Assembly: GCA_027475525.1 (NCBI GenBank)
Contig: JAMWFC010000049.1
Location: forward strand, 4,324,947-4,388,946
Direction of reading: 5' to 3'
Length of the DNA: 64,000 bases
From: Macrolepiota albuminosa
Taxonomy: Eukaryota > Basidiomycota > Agaricomycetes > Agaricales > Agaricaceae
Position 1 is the stretch's first letter; each line of letters starts with the position of its first letter. This document shows positions 1 through 10,576 of this stretch, piece after piece. Position numbers and translations under genes: made by a program. Under the pieces are notes generated by a model. It did no database searches. It saw only the letters and a list, made by a program, of their open reading frames with translations, and was not told the DNA's origin.

Positions 1-115
1 TAGGGACATGTCCAAGAATTTGGGGCATCGATTAAGAGAACACCTTGTGCTGTTCTGCCGAGAAGTTCAAGATGTCGAGCATCGTCATATACGACCACAC
101 CTCCAAAAGACCATC

Positions 116-2402
116 CTAGGAAAAATGAGAAATTGGTTCAAATTGACGCGTTGAAAGGTCACCTCCGACTATTACCGGGCCCGTAATCAGATCAGCAATG
201 AACTTCGCATACATCCTGGCCATCAAAAAGACGCTATTCCAGGGTTGACTCGTAACAAAGTGGCGGTCGAACCAACAGCGAAAGGCATTCATAAAAGCTA
301 ACAAGGCCACACTACCGTCGTGAATGAAAAACAAAGGAAGTCTGTCGCTGTTCTATGATTGTATTTGAACGGGCAAAGCTGTGGTCATTGTGCCCATTCT
401 CTGGCGTATCGGTATTGCGTTCTTAGGCACTTTATGAATGATGTCTGGGAATTTCGCGGTTTTGGGGGGACTGAGAAGGAAGCCAGGTAGGTCTGGAGTG
501 CCCAAGGAGTAGATAATATGGGTGACGAAGAAGTTAGTTGGGATTTCAAGACCAAATTCCCGCCTGAACGCATGGAGGACTATGTACGTCAGAGAGTCCA
601 GGCCACGAGAGTCGACGTCGACGTCACCGCCAATTTCTTGAGGGGCGGGGGCGAAACAAAGAACCGAAGAGAGAACATCCTTTACATTGAGATTTCTTTC
701 TTGGGTTGATAATACATATGGACAAGCATTCTAGGAGTCGATGTACCGCTCAGCACGGTCATAGCAGTCACTTCCGAGCGCACTTCCGGTATTTCATTAG
801 ATTTCTCGTGGAGACTTCACGGATTATGTCCGCGATGGATGTCCAAAACTGTAGTGTGTGAAAATCAAGCTGTGCTCCTGTAAACGCCAGTCCAATGCAA
901 CTAAACAACTCAATGAACATTAGAGAATCAACGCCGAGAGACACTAAATCCACGTGTAGATCAAGACCTTATGCGACACGTCCGCAGGTTTCTGAGATTG
1001 GTCACTATACTATGGATATTTGAGGGAATCATGGCAGATGATAGTTGTTCTCCCTTGTATGACAACGGGGCAGGTTGGTGACGGAAGGTCGACATTCTGT
1101 CTTGAAGCCATTGAACCTGCCAAGTTAAACACGACGGAATTGCATGCCCTTGATATGAGCAACGGTCCTCTACGGTTTCTCAGAGAGAATAGCATAGGCG
1201 TCGGTGAGCACCACCACCGTCTTCAGGTACATGACAATTCAATATATTGCATATGACCACCATTGTCAATTAGGCGGGGAAGGATCTTTACACCATCAAC
1301 CTCGCTGCGTTGGTGTGTTGAAAGGAGACGATATTCCCCATAAGCATGGATGTTTCAGGAACTGATGGAACCGGTCTCAATCGACACTGTGGTGAGAAGT
1401 GTTAGGTCGATGGAGGGGTCATGAACTAGGGGCTTGGAGAACACTTGGTCGAGGTGAAAGTAGATCAAATGAACGACAGAAAGAGCTTGTTCGATATAAA
1501 CGGGTGCGGGACAGAGTGGCAATCCTCCAGCGTTATGGCCGCTGATCCATCCAGCGACTTTCTCGTTAGGCGTCTCGAAGATTGCAGTGCGTTCATTGGC
1601 GTTGAACCCAGGTTCCCAAACGAGTACCCCCTGGACAAAAACGGCGTCGGACACCTCGGACGAGAGATCGCGAACTCGTCGAGGGTCCTCGTACTCGGCC
1701 CAGGAGAGAAGGGGTAAGGAGGAAGACTGATGCAACTCTGTATGTGAGCAAACATATCTTCGGAGCGCCAGGCATATTGACGGCCATCCCGATTACGATA
1801 GGTTCTTCTTCCGGTGGAGATTGAGGATGTGACTGTATACTGGTCGGGCTCACGTCAAATATTGACACTCGACCGCAAGGAAGTGCTCCGTACTCCGCGA
1901 CAAGCCAAGTCCTGGTCCCACATTTAGAAGGTCGTACACAAATATCGTGGACGTGAATGAGAACTTTGACGATATTATCTACAATCATGTTCCAATTCAG
2001 CGGGTGGACGAGGAGCATGTCTACCACAAGTTCTACGAAGGATCCAGACGTCCCGTCCACCGCCGAAAGTCGATTGCATGGGTACTTTGAACTCTGGAAA
2101 GTGAATGTTCCTTGCGGCGACATCTTGCAAGACCAGATCGCGAGTAGAAGTCGCGTGAAGGGTTCAATGATACAGGGTTTCGAGAGGGTTTTGTGAATCA
2201 CCACATTCACGTTCGTTGCAAGGACAGGCGGAGAAGTTAGAAGGAATGTCCGGGCAACCAGATATGGCGACACACCTGTTGTTCCATGATTGCGGTTAAG
2301 TAAAGCTGAGCGTTCCCTAAGCTTGAATAAGACGGAGATCACGTTATATATTACAAGAGCTGGAAAAGTTGGTGCCATCAACCGCCACGTCCCATAGAAC
2401 AA
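116..2402 (-). pseudogene. Nonreducing polyketide synthase relic
   Basis: Read on the minus strand, pieces of a fungal nonreducing PKS appear in the right order but out of frame with each other. Around 1790-2050 lies the end of a starter-unit acyltransferase domain running into the first residues of a ketosynthase (EEPIVIGMAVNMPGAP). At 1355-1735 is a product-template-like stretch (ISGHNAGGLPLCPAPVYIE). At 880-953 is a carrier-protein site, LGVDSLMFIEL, whose Ser would carry phosphopantetheine. At 116-334 is a thioesterase-like start (FFIHDGS, SQPWNSVFLMA, GPVIVGG). The ketosynthase core and the whole acyltransferase, normally over 2 kb, are missing between about 1740 and 1790. With 2.3 kb instead of the usual 6-7 kb and several frame breaks, it cannot make a working synthase. 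Domain calls are by motif; the stretch 960-1350 is unassigned. Confidence 0.72.
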
Positions 2403-2917
2403 TGATACGTAAGAGGGAAAACAGAGAGTCAGCGTCGAATAGGGACATGACTACTTCATTTCCTTCTGGAAGCCTGTTTAGCGTGCTGAGGAGGCACGAC
2501 TAAATCTCTGGGCCAGCGGAAAAGGAGAACATGTGGTTCGGGTGTTAAAGTCAGAACGGGTCAATAAAAAGACCTAGACTTGCTTTCGTAACACTTACCG
2601 TGTACTTCATCATGCTCCCATCCTAGAGTCTATGCTCTGATGTGATTCCAATACCCCTCCATTCGGAACCCAAGAGCCGCAACGTTCCAAATTTGTCTGG
2701 GTTAAAGAATTGCTTTGGAATCACCTTAAGGAGTTGCTTGGGAAGATGACGTGCCGATACTCGTAGTCATCGTCAGAGGAATGAATTCTGCCGAGCGGTA
2801 ATATGACAGTAAAGACACCAGCTTTCCAATATATTCTTCGAGCTTACAATTGACATCCTTGCTACTTGCAGAGTTCGCATCCATCGCTCGTGTTGATTAC
2901 TTGCGGGAGCAAGAACG
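2403..2917. other. Intergenic stretch between divergent PKS relic and helicase gene
   Basis: No convincing coding sequence was seen. It lies between the 5' end of the minus-strand PKS relic and the first candidate ATG of the plus-strand helicase, so it may once have been a divergent promoter region. No TATA box was assigned. Confidence 0.3.
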
Positions 2918-4721
2918 ATGACTTTGGACAAGAAAGGCACGCGGTCTATCATGTTATCCGATCAACGTGGTCAAGACGCGTCTTCGCGCGTCTTGCAAAT
3001 TCGGCCACTCGGGGAGATCAGTGTTGGGCACTTTACTCAAATAACGTTGGAACCTACTCTTTTGACTAACTTCAGCTATACGACCTCTCAATATCCCTTA
3101 TCAACGACCGAATACTTGTCAGAAGAGATATATGAAGAGGACATTTGTGAGTATATGCACACAATCGTAACCAGAAAGAATCAACTTGGAATGGATTAGG
3201 TCTACGGCCAGTCTCTATTCTTCGTGAGTATCAACTTCTATAATACTTCATAGCCTTCTTTCTAAGACTACATTTGACCGTCAGCGGACATATACCGGGG
3301 AATCTTCAAGTTTGGTGTCTTCAATGGCATCCAGTCGTCCTGTTTTAATGATGTTCGTGACAATCAGCATTTCTTGGTTACATCTAATCCCATGTTCTTT
3401 TATGATCTTTGGCTCGGACGAGAACTTGGTATGGCCGTTTCTTACATCACCCGATGGCTCTGCTTATCTGAAGGCGAAGGTTGCGAGCGGTAAAACATAA
3501 GCCCGTTTTGTGATGACAATCCTCAATCTCTTTCAGCGCCTACTGGAAGTGGAAAGACGGTCCTTTTTGAACTTGCTATTATCAAGATGTTGTCTCTGCA
3601 CAATAATAACGTTAGGCACATGAAATGTGTATATATAGCCCCTACGAAGGTGAGTGGTTTAATGTGTCCTCTGGAGGATACAAAGCTGAGCTTAAATTCT
3701 TAGGCATTGTGCTCGGAAAGGTACCGTGACTGGACGACCAAATTCGACCCTCTTGGATTAAGTGTGGGGAGAGAGATGTTCCTGGGTCAATGGTACACTG
3801 ACGATTTATTAGGTTCTGAGCTGACCGGAGATACTGTGCATTTCGGGAAAGGCGTTTGGGGTGACGCCAAGAAGGCATCTATAATGTTCGTTCGGAATTC
3901 TGATTGTTCTTGGCTTAACAATAAGTGATTGCTGCCCAGAATAACGACGGTTTGTAACGTCGAGCTCTCTCAAGTCCGGAAACTCATCATCTAAATGAAG
4001 GGTGAAAAGTGGGATAGCCTTGCCCGTGACTGGTTGGCACATTTCAAATCCAACAAGTATTTGCACATGTTCACCTGATGGAGATGCAGGTTCTACCATT
4101 GCGAGATCCTTTCTTCTATTCGACTTTTGCTGGTTGATGAGGTTCGTAACATTTGTCAGACTTCTTATCATGTCGTGTATATTGAGAAGGGTTGTAGGTT
4201 CACATTCTTAATGAATCTCGCGGTAGCACCCTTGAAGCCGTCGTATCGCGCATGAAAACCCGTGGTTCTTCTGTTCGGTTTTTCTTCGTTTCGGCCACAG
4301 TTCCTAACGTTAAAGACATTGCTGCGTGGATTGGAAGTAATAGGCAATCGAACATGCCTGCAAAGGTCTTCGAAGTAAACAGCCTATAGGTGAAACTTTG
4401 TTACTTTTGACCTATTAAATTCTGCAGTTTGGCGAGGATTTTCGACCATGCAAACTTACACGCTTCGTGATTGGGGTCCCACGCCCAAAAGGGCAGAATG
4501 ACTTTGCATTCAGCAAAAGTCTGGATTATAAATTATTCATGGCTTTGCAGCAGTACTCCGTGGGTAAGCCAATTATGATCTTCTGTTCAACACGAAAAGG
4601 TTATGAAGGTCCTCTGACCTGTTTTTTAGGGACATTTACCACGGCAGAACAACTCATGAAGGACTATTTGGAAGCAGAAAAAGGCCGGAAAAATCTACCG
4701 TGGTCTTACCCCAAGAGGTAA
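2918..4721 (+). pseudogene. MER3: MER3/HFM1-like DNA helicase, block 1 (N-terminal half of helicase core)
   Basis: This is the first of five blocks of one gene for the meiosis-specific Ski2-like helicase MER3/HFM1, which promotes crossover formation in the nucleus. Visible signals in order are the N-terminal IYRGIFKFGVFNGIQSSCF, motif I APTGSGKT (about 3539), MKCVYIAPTK followed by a 50-bp intron and ALCSERYRDWTTKFDPLGL, ELTGDT, EKWDSLARDW, motif II DEVH split by an intron (about 4140-4205), RGSTLEAVVSRM and SATVPNVKDIAAWIG. After another intron come FGEDFRPCKLTRFVIGVPRPK, KPIMIFCSTRK and TTAEQLMKDYLEAEKG. Introns are short with GT and AG ends. The ATG at 2918 is a guess. The join between IQSSCFND and APTGSGKT does not keep a simple frame, so some damage is likely. 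The block ends at NLPWSYPKR, just before foreign sequence. Confidence 0.85.
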
Positions 4722-5203
4722 CGAAAAGTCATGTCTTCGGTTCAAGCACCAAAGACCAATACTTTCCTCGGACTTTCGGTTTCACCTTCGAGGACAGCCG
4801 ATCGCGCCGCATGTTATTCCAGGAAATAAGGTCATTGCACGGTGCTTGCATACATGCAATGTCCCAGGCCGCAAAAATCGCACAGCATAATTCAAAGTGC
4901 GTCAAGCGTCGGCTCTCGGCTTCTCATCGTCGGGGGTCCAATAGAGGCAAGTGGGCCATAGGCCTGGCGCTTTTCCCTAATTGTAATACCCACCTGTTCA
5001 GGGTCCCAATGGGGTACTGCCTGTTGGTAAGCTGGGTATGGCCAGCCATACTCCCCTCAGTAGCCTAAGCTGGGTAGGCCTTACAGTGGATATATATGCT
5101 ATAGAGAGTACACACTCTATAGAATTGGAAGACGGATTAGGGTAGCAGTTAAGCCCTCTGACGAGCCCCTTCGCAAGGGCGAAATCTGTGTAAAGCCCGA
5201 CAT

Positions 5204-5207
<4 letters not shown>
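4722..5207. other. Unassigned sequence between helicase block 1 and the LINE tail
   Basis: The helicase expects only about 15 residues between PWSYPKR and VDLASVGIGVHHAG, yet about 490 bp lie here and about 100 bp more follow the LINE. No family was recognised. Two copies of TAAGCTGGGTA occur near 5030 and 5070. The last 15 bases are the left target-site copy of the LINE. A weak resemblance to helicase motifs (GFTFEDSRSRRMLFQ versus GLTLDDRKATETLYL) was noticed but is not strong. It may be a further small insertion or an expanded intron. Confidence 0.3.
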
Positions 5208-5238
<31 letters not shown>

Positions 5239-8200
5239 GAGTAGCGTTCATGGTGGGAGAGGTAATGCCATAGTCGTTTCCTCCCCACCCGCTGCGCTGA
5301 GCACCCGGGTTTGCAACCAGGTTCCTTAAGAGGTCAGCTTGAAAGGTCCGCGAGGAAATGCATTTACGCACAAGTGTGGGACTCCGGGCCCGAACCGTGT
5401 GGTCATCCCACTCCGGTCGCTGGGGGCCCCCTACCCACTAAAACCCCGCCTTGTTCACCGTTTCCGGTGCTGAGGTTTCCCTCCAGCCCTGTGTCTTCCC
5501 ATGTCGCCTTGACTATCGCTTCCATCTGGGCTTTCTTTTTCGACTTAGGGATGACGATCTTACCGTCCAATGACACTCTATTCTGCATCATTTTGGTCCA
5601 CCTACTTGAGATTTCACTGTTGCTTAATTCCGTATCATCGTTACTTATGACCCTTTCACATCTTAGGACCCATATTAAGTAGGCTGACTCTACCACTAGT
5701 ATCCTGAGGAGCCTTGCCAAGCCCGCAGACAGCACCGCATTTTCCGCCTTTACTTTCCGTATAGTGCTTCCGACAATTGAAGCGGGGCTCTGTGGCTCCA
5801 ATGGTTCCCCGGATTTCTTTCGCCATAGATCACTTGCTAGGCTCCATACGATGCCCTGACCTGGGCTGTCGCAACCCGTCAGAATGTGTTCCATAGAGTC
5901 AATACAATTGTCGTGATTACATATTGCTCTGTTCCTGAGTTCGGGCTCCATCGTTGTGCGATCCCAGTATTGACCCACTTTGTACGCATCATGTGTCAGC
6001 TTCCACAGGAAGATTTTTGATTGTCTGGAGAAGTCTTTGCTTCTAATCCCTTTCCATATTGCTTTTTCTGTTGGTACGCTCCTGTTTGCTGCCAAAATGT
6101 GCCTCTTGATACCTCTTACCATCTGTAGGGTTCGAGGTCTCTCTTGGCTCCCCGTCATGCTCCTTATGGTACCGTAGGCTAGGGCCTGGGACATGCTCGA
6201 CATGCGTGCCCCTGTTAGGTGGAGCTCCTCTGGGATGGGGGGTAGGACCATATTCCTACCGCTAAGCATGGCGTTGTTTGCCAGGGTCTTCACTTCAGTA
6301 TCCTGGCGGGATATTGGATCTTCCGAGGCATTGTAAAGCTTGACTTTCGCTCTCTGCATTCTCAGCCGTCCCAGCAGGACTCGCAGTAGCCCCGCATCCT
6401 GGGTGCCGTGGAACCCTGCATCCTCGATTCTCGGTAGGTCTGAGACGAGTAAATCTACGATTGTGCTAGATCTAATATTTATGGTCAGTGGTGTGTTAAC
6501 TCCACATTTCACCAGAGCTAGGATCATTGCCGTTATAGTTGCAGAGTGGTTAGTGTTACGTTGAATGTTATACCATTTTACCCCTTCGTTGAGCTGTTCA
6601 TTGTCCATGAACACCACTCCTGCCCCAACTAGGTTAGTTGTGTATTCCTCACTCGGTACGTTGCCATTCAAAGTCGTCTTATTCTTCCCCCATAATGTGG
6701 CCCTCAGTTTTCCTTCCTGAGGTTCGGTTGGGTCTCGCTGATAAAGTGTGTTGCATTTCGTGCCTGAGGTGAAGATACGAAAGGCATCCGCTATGTAGCC
6801 TCTCGTTGTGGCATTTGGTGGGAATACCCTGAGGGTTCCTTCCGGTGGGTCTGTCCCTCCTTCTACTTCCGGCTGATCCTCATTGAGGTCAGGGCCTGGG
6901 TTCCACTTTTCGGGGAGGGTATTCAGCATGGAGCTAGCTCTGTTGACGCAGAGGTTTGGGTGCAGGCACCCTGTTTCTTCCTCAATTCTTGTACAGTCTC
7001 TGCATTCACATTCCGTCGAGTCTCGGTGATTCAGGTCACTTACTGCCGATGCCAGCTTTATCGCGTCTCTTACTACCTGTACCGCATGTTTGGTCTTTAG
7101 GCACTCCGCTACCCTGCCTACGTTAAGCCTTCTCAGCTTCGCATTCGCCTCGGAGTGGTACCATATCGGCATACTTAAAGATATGCTCTTCTCCACTTCT
7201 ATGTTTTCTAGCCTGACCTTGAAATTCTTTGCAGTTTTGAAGAGGTTCGTTATGTCAGGGCAGATCTCGCCCTTGCTTGACGATCTGGTCTTCCATGTCT
7301 GGAGAAATGGACTGAGTTTTATTCTTGAATCTATCCTCTCCTCGGATCGGGGGACATTCATTGCCATCAGGGCATCCGCTACTTTAGCCCACAACGGTCT
7401 CGTAGGGCCGAAGCTTAGGTATGATTTCAGCCACATGATATCTATTGCTTTGTTTCTGGATTTGATGTCTACTACTCCCCTGCCACCCTCTTCAATCTTC
7501 TTGAAGAGGGTTTGTTCATTCACTTGCGGGCTTTTTCCTGCCCACATAAAGTTGCTCACTCTCTTCGTCAGCGCTTTTTCAATATATTTTGGCATTCCTT
7601 GTACCTGTGTGAGGTATTGGGACATACCGGCGATTACCATTTGCACGATTAATTTCCTGCCTTCCATTGACGGGTGGCTTTTCTCCCATGTATTCAATGA
7701 TTTATCTATCTTCTCAATAGTGTTCGTCCACGGTGTTGCAAGATCTATTTCATTTCCAAACCAGGCCCCCAGGATCCTTATTGCGGAGCCGTCCTCAGCT
7801 ATACGAATGCTGTATGGTATCTCTTGGGAGTCCGGCCTTAGTCTCCGACTACTTATCAGTTCAATTCTGAACTCTTTTGTTCCTAACGGGATGATCTCTG
7901 TTTTAGTCGTATTAAATTTTGCTCTTGATGCAATGCACCAATCATCAAGAATTTCCTCCAAAGTAAGAAGGTCATCATCTACTGACAGGAAGGTCGTGGT
8001 ATCATCCGCAAAAAGATTGGCAATGAGTTTTTCGCTGTGGCCCGGTATCTGGAAACCTTTAAGGTTCGATTCTCTGAGTGCCGCTGCCAGGGGTTCAATG
8101 GCAAGGTCGAAAAGTAAACAAGAAAGGGGGTCTCCTTGTCTCACACCCCTCGTGACCTGCCAAGGTTCGCTAAGCACACCATTAATCATAATTCTTGTTT

Positions 8201-10561
8201 CCGCTCTCTCATATAGCGCCTTGACTGTGTTAATGAAGTTTGATGGGAAGCCAAAGGTTTCTAGGGTACGCCAGAGGTATCCGTGGTCGATTTTATCATA
8301 GGCTTTTTCCTGATCCAGAGCAACGATCATACCATTTTCCTCAGCTGCTTCAGCATAGTGAATCATCATTCTGATCAGTTTGGTCTGCTCAGTGATGCTT
8401 CTCCCAGGTATAAATCCTGCTTGGCTAGGGTGGATTAAGTTCGTTATCACATCTGCGAGTCTTTCTGCAAGGACCTTTGTGAGAATTTTATAATCTGTAT
8501 TGAGGCACGTTATTGGCCTGTAATTTGCTATATCGGATTTATCATTCTTTTTGTAGATTGGGCACATCCACCCGTCCGCAAAGGTAGAGTCGCTGCTAAT
8601 TCCATACTCCTGGATGTCAACGTATACTATATTTAGAAGTTCAAGGACATCAAAAACTGGCTTCTGTGATCCTCCCCTTCCGTTTTGTCTCGAATCATTT
8701 ACACACTGGTCGTTTATTGACTTCCAGAATTCATATGGGATTCCGTCGAGTCCTGGTGCTGATGTATTCTTTGATTTCTTGAGGGCTTTCATAATTTCTA
8801 TTTTAGCAATGCTCGCCCCTAGCTTTCCGTTCTGTTGAGGTGTGGTCCTTGCTTTAATATTACTCAGTACTTTGACAATCTTTTCCTCCCTAACTTCATT
8901 TGGAACATCAGGGAACTGTTGTTGCAAGTTGTTGTGATATTCTCGGGCAAGGCTAGCCATTTTATCGGACCTTTTTTCATAGCTAACCCCTCCGTTGTCC
9001 TGTTCATCTGTTCTTGCCTTACTTAGGGCATAGATCAGATCTCTCGGTTTGGCTACTTTCCCAGATCGCGTCCAGTATTTACACATTGTCTCCCCCATAA
9101 GCCTATTCTTAGTGGCAATCTTGTCTCGTTTTTCAAGGTGGTTTTTCTTTGTTAGTGCATACATTCGGGACATAATGTCTTGTACTCTTTCTCTCTTATT
9201 CTGCTCGTCCATCTCAATGTCATTCTGGACTCGATTCAGATCTGATTCTAGTGATTTCATGTCTCTCTCATATTTAGGCACGATCATTTTATCTCTTTGT
9301 CGTGCCACTTTTAAGATTGCAGACTTCCATGACGCGTAGATTGTCTGAGGATTGTGTTCGTTTGTTCTGTTGAGGTGCTTCATCGACTCTAAGGCTTTAC
9401 ACCCCTCTTCATTTACAAAGGACCTAAACCTCTTGTCCCTGATAATATGCTCCTTCATGGTCCAGCGGCCTTTGCCCAGTTGTGGGGCCTCATCATGTGC
9501 AACTTTGACCGATGTTAGGAAATGATCTGTGCCTGGGATTCCCGGGGGTTCGATTTTCCATTCCCTGGCTGTTTCAAGGGTTCTAGAATTGACATATATT
9601 CTGTCAAGCCTAGACATGGTCCTTGTAGCCTCTTGTAGGTACGTGTAGGCTCTAGTGTCTGGGAAGGTGTCTCTCCAGCCGTCTCGGAGCCTAAGTTGAC
9701 TTTTTAGATTGTCTAGCGCTTCTTGGGCTTCTTCCGGATCGCTTCTCATTGGAAGTCTGTCTAGGGTGTCCTCGACCATGTTAAAATCCCCTGCCAACAT
9801 GTTGATTTTAATTCGCGGGTTGTTTCTGAAGAAGCCCCTCAGCTCATCCCAGAAGTTCTTATTGTTTTCACCATCCCCCTGCGTGACGTTGGGGGCGTAG
9901 ACCGCTAGTATTCTGAGATTTTCTTCCCTATGCCAGTTGACCGACACCATCATGGCTCTGCCTGGTATGATTTCCTTCGCTCTCGCATTCTCGGTTTTGA
10001 TGATGTCTCGGTTCAGGACTATGGCTACACCTCCTTTACCGGATGGATTCGACTGATCCGCAGTGTAGAAGACCCGTAGTCTCTTACCAAAAATGTCCTC
10101 GATATGCCTCTTCCTTTCCTCATTGAGGTGAGATTCTTGCACTAGGAGTATGCCGATTTTCTTATCTCTCATTAATTGATTAACGTGGTGCCATGTGGTC
10201 TCTGAAGCTGGGGCTCCTGCTTGTTTGTATCCTCGTATGTTTAGCGTTGCGATTTTAAGTGCTGCTTTCGTGTTCTTATTCGCTCTATGTGGTTCTTCCA
10301 TATTTGAACCGTAGTCTGTACGTTGGTTTGTAGTAGGAGTCGTGTATGGTTGCTCTTCACAGAAGTCTTCTAAATCTGAGGTTCCCAAGCTTTCCGATGC
10401 TTGGCGTGTTGGGGATGTAGGCTCATTCCGTCCTTCTAGTATCGACCCCATTCCCGTCAAGGGTCTTGCCGGAATTCTAATTCTTAAAGGGCTCTGAGAT
10501 GCAGCTGTTTCAGTGTTATTCACTCTGACGTTGTTATCTATTAAGACAACTCCTCGGTTAG
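5207..10561 (-). mobile_element. Full-length LINE (non-LTR) retrotransposon
   Basis: The poly(A) tail shows as a T-run at 5207-5237 and a single long ORF runs leftward to it, so the element lies on the minus strand. The 15 bases ending at 5207, AAGCCCGACATCTCT, recur at 10562-10576 with one G-to-A change and are taken as the target-site duplication, which sets the 5' end near 10561. The 3' UTR is about 165 bp (5238-5402). The ORF is uninterrupted over more than 1,680 codons, so this is the youngest-looking element here. It separates helicase blocks 1 and 2, although it appears to sit in the extra unassigned DNA rather than directly in helicase coding sequence. Confidence 0.85.
5403..10451 (-). 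CDS. LINE endonuclease / reverse transcriptase polyprotein
   Basis: The ORF could open as far up as 10727, but the target-site duplication places the element's end near 10561, so the Met at 10451 (MGSILEGRN) is the more likely start, giving about 1,682 residues. An apurinic-type endonuclease starts at LKIATLNIRGYK, with QESHL, LAGDFNMVED, SRLDRIYV and GTDHFLTSV. The reverse transcriptase follows with SAPGLDGIPYEFWKS, YRPITCLNTDYKI, PSQAGFIPGRS, ALDQEKAYDKIDH, GVRQGDPLSCLLFDLAIEP and the catalytic FADD. A diverged RNase H-like segment (LVGAGVVFMDN) may be present, and a zinc-binding RVT tail (CNHDNCIDSMEHILTGC) ends the protein. The product would nick genomic DNA and copy its own mRNA by target-primed reverse transcription. 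No frame breaks were seen, so it could still be active. Confidence 0.9.
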   Translation of the reverse strand: MGSILEGRNEPTSPTRQASESLGTSDLEDFCEEQPYTTPTTNQRTDYGSNMEEPHRANKNTKAALKIATLNIRGYKQAGAPASETTWHHVNQLMRDKKIGILLVQESHLNEERKRHIEDIFGKRLRVFYTADQSNPSGKGGVAIVLNRDIIKTENARAKEIIPGRAMMVSVNWHREENLRILAVYAPNVTQGDGENNKNFWDELRGFFRNNPRIKINMLAGDFNMVEDTLDRLPMRSDPEEAQEALDNLKSQLRLRDGWRDTFPDTRAYTYLQEATRTMSRLDRIYVNSRTLETAREWKIEPPGIPGTDHFLTSVKVAHDEAPQLGKGRWTMKEHIIRDKRFRSFVNEEGCKALESMKHLNRTNEHNPQTIYASWKSAILKVARQRDKMIVPKYERDMKSLESDLNRVQNDIEMDEQNKRERVQDIMSRMYALTKKNHLEKRDKIATKNRLMGETMCKYWTRSGKVAKPRDLIYALSKARTDEQDNGGVSYEKRSDKMASLAREYHNNLQQQFPDVPNEVREEKIVKVLSNIKARTTPQQNGKLGASIAKIEIMKALKKSKNTSAPGLDGIPYEFWKSINDQCVNDSRQNGRGGSQKPVFDVLELLNIVYVDIQEYGISSDSTFADGWMCPIYKKNDKSDIANYRPITCLNTDYKILTKVLAERLADVITNLIHPSQAGFIPGRSITEQTKLIRMMIHYAEAAEENGMIVALDQEKAYDKIDHGYLWRTLETFGFPSNFINTVKALYERAETRIMINGVLSEPWQVTRGVRQGDPLSCLLFDLAIEPLAAALRESNLKGFQIPGHSEKLIANLFADDTTTFLSVDDDLLTLEEILDDWCIASRAKFNTTKTEIIPLGTKEFRIELISSRRLRPDSQEIPYSIRIAEDGSAIRILGAWFGNEIDLATPWTNTIEKIDKSLNTWEKSHPSMEGRKLIVQMVIAGMSQYLTQVQGMPKYIEKALTKRVSNFMWAGKSPQVNEQTLFKKIEEGGRGVVDIKSRNKAIDIMWLKSYLSFGPTRPLWAKVADALMAMNVPRSEERIDSRIKLSPFLQTWKTRSSSKGEICPDITNLFKTAKNFKVRLENIEVEKSISLSMPIWYHSEANAKLRRLNVGRVAECLKTKHAVQVVRDAIKLASAVSDLNHRDSTECECRDCTRIEEETGCLHPNLCVNRASSMLNTLPEKWNPGPDLNEDQPEVEGGTDPPEGTLRVFPPNATTRGYIADAFRIFTSGTKCNTLYQRDPTEPQEGKLRATLWGKNKTTLNGNVPSEEYTTNLVGAGVVFMDNEQLNEGVKWYNIQRNTNHSATITAMILALVKCGVNTPLTINIRSSTIVDLLVSDLPRIEDAGFHGTQDAGLLRVLLGRLRMQRAKVKLYNASEDPISRQDTEVKTLANNAMLSGRNMVLPPIPEELHLTGARMSSMSQALAYGTIRSMTGSQERPRTLQMVRGIKRHILAANRSVPTEKAIWKGIRSKDFSRQSKIFLWKLTHDAYKVGQYWDRTTMEPELRNRAICNHDNCIDSMEHILTGCDSPGQGIVWSLASDLWRKKSGEPLEPQSPASIVGSTIRKVKAENAVLSAGLARLLRILVVESAYLIWVLRCERVISNDDTELSNSEISSRWTKMMQNRVSLDGKIVIPKSKKKAQMEAIVKATWEDTGLEGNLSTGNGEQGGVLVGRGPPATGVG

Positions 10562-10576
10562 AAGCCCAACATCTCT

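Noticed and set aside
4722..4850. A second, diverged copy of helicase motif IV-V sequence before the LINE
   Set aside because: GFTFEDSRSRR resembles GLTLDDRKATE, but the match is short and the surrounding frame does not continue; chance is as likely.
7090..8301. A 403-codon open stretch on the plus strand inside the LINE
   Set aside because: It lies antisense to the RT domain, has the Phe/Ser/Leu-rich look of a shadow frame and no recognisable motif.
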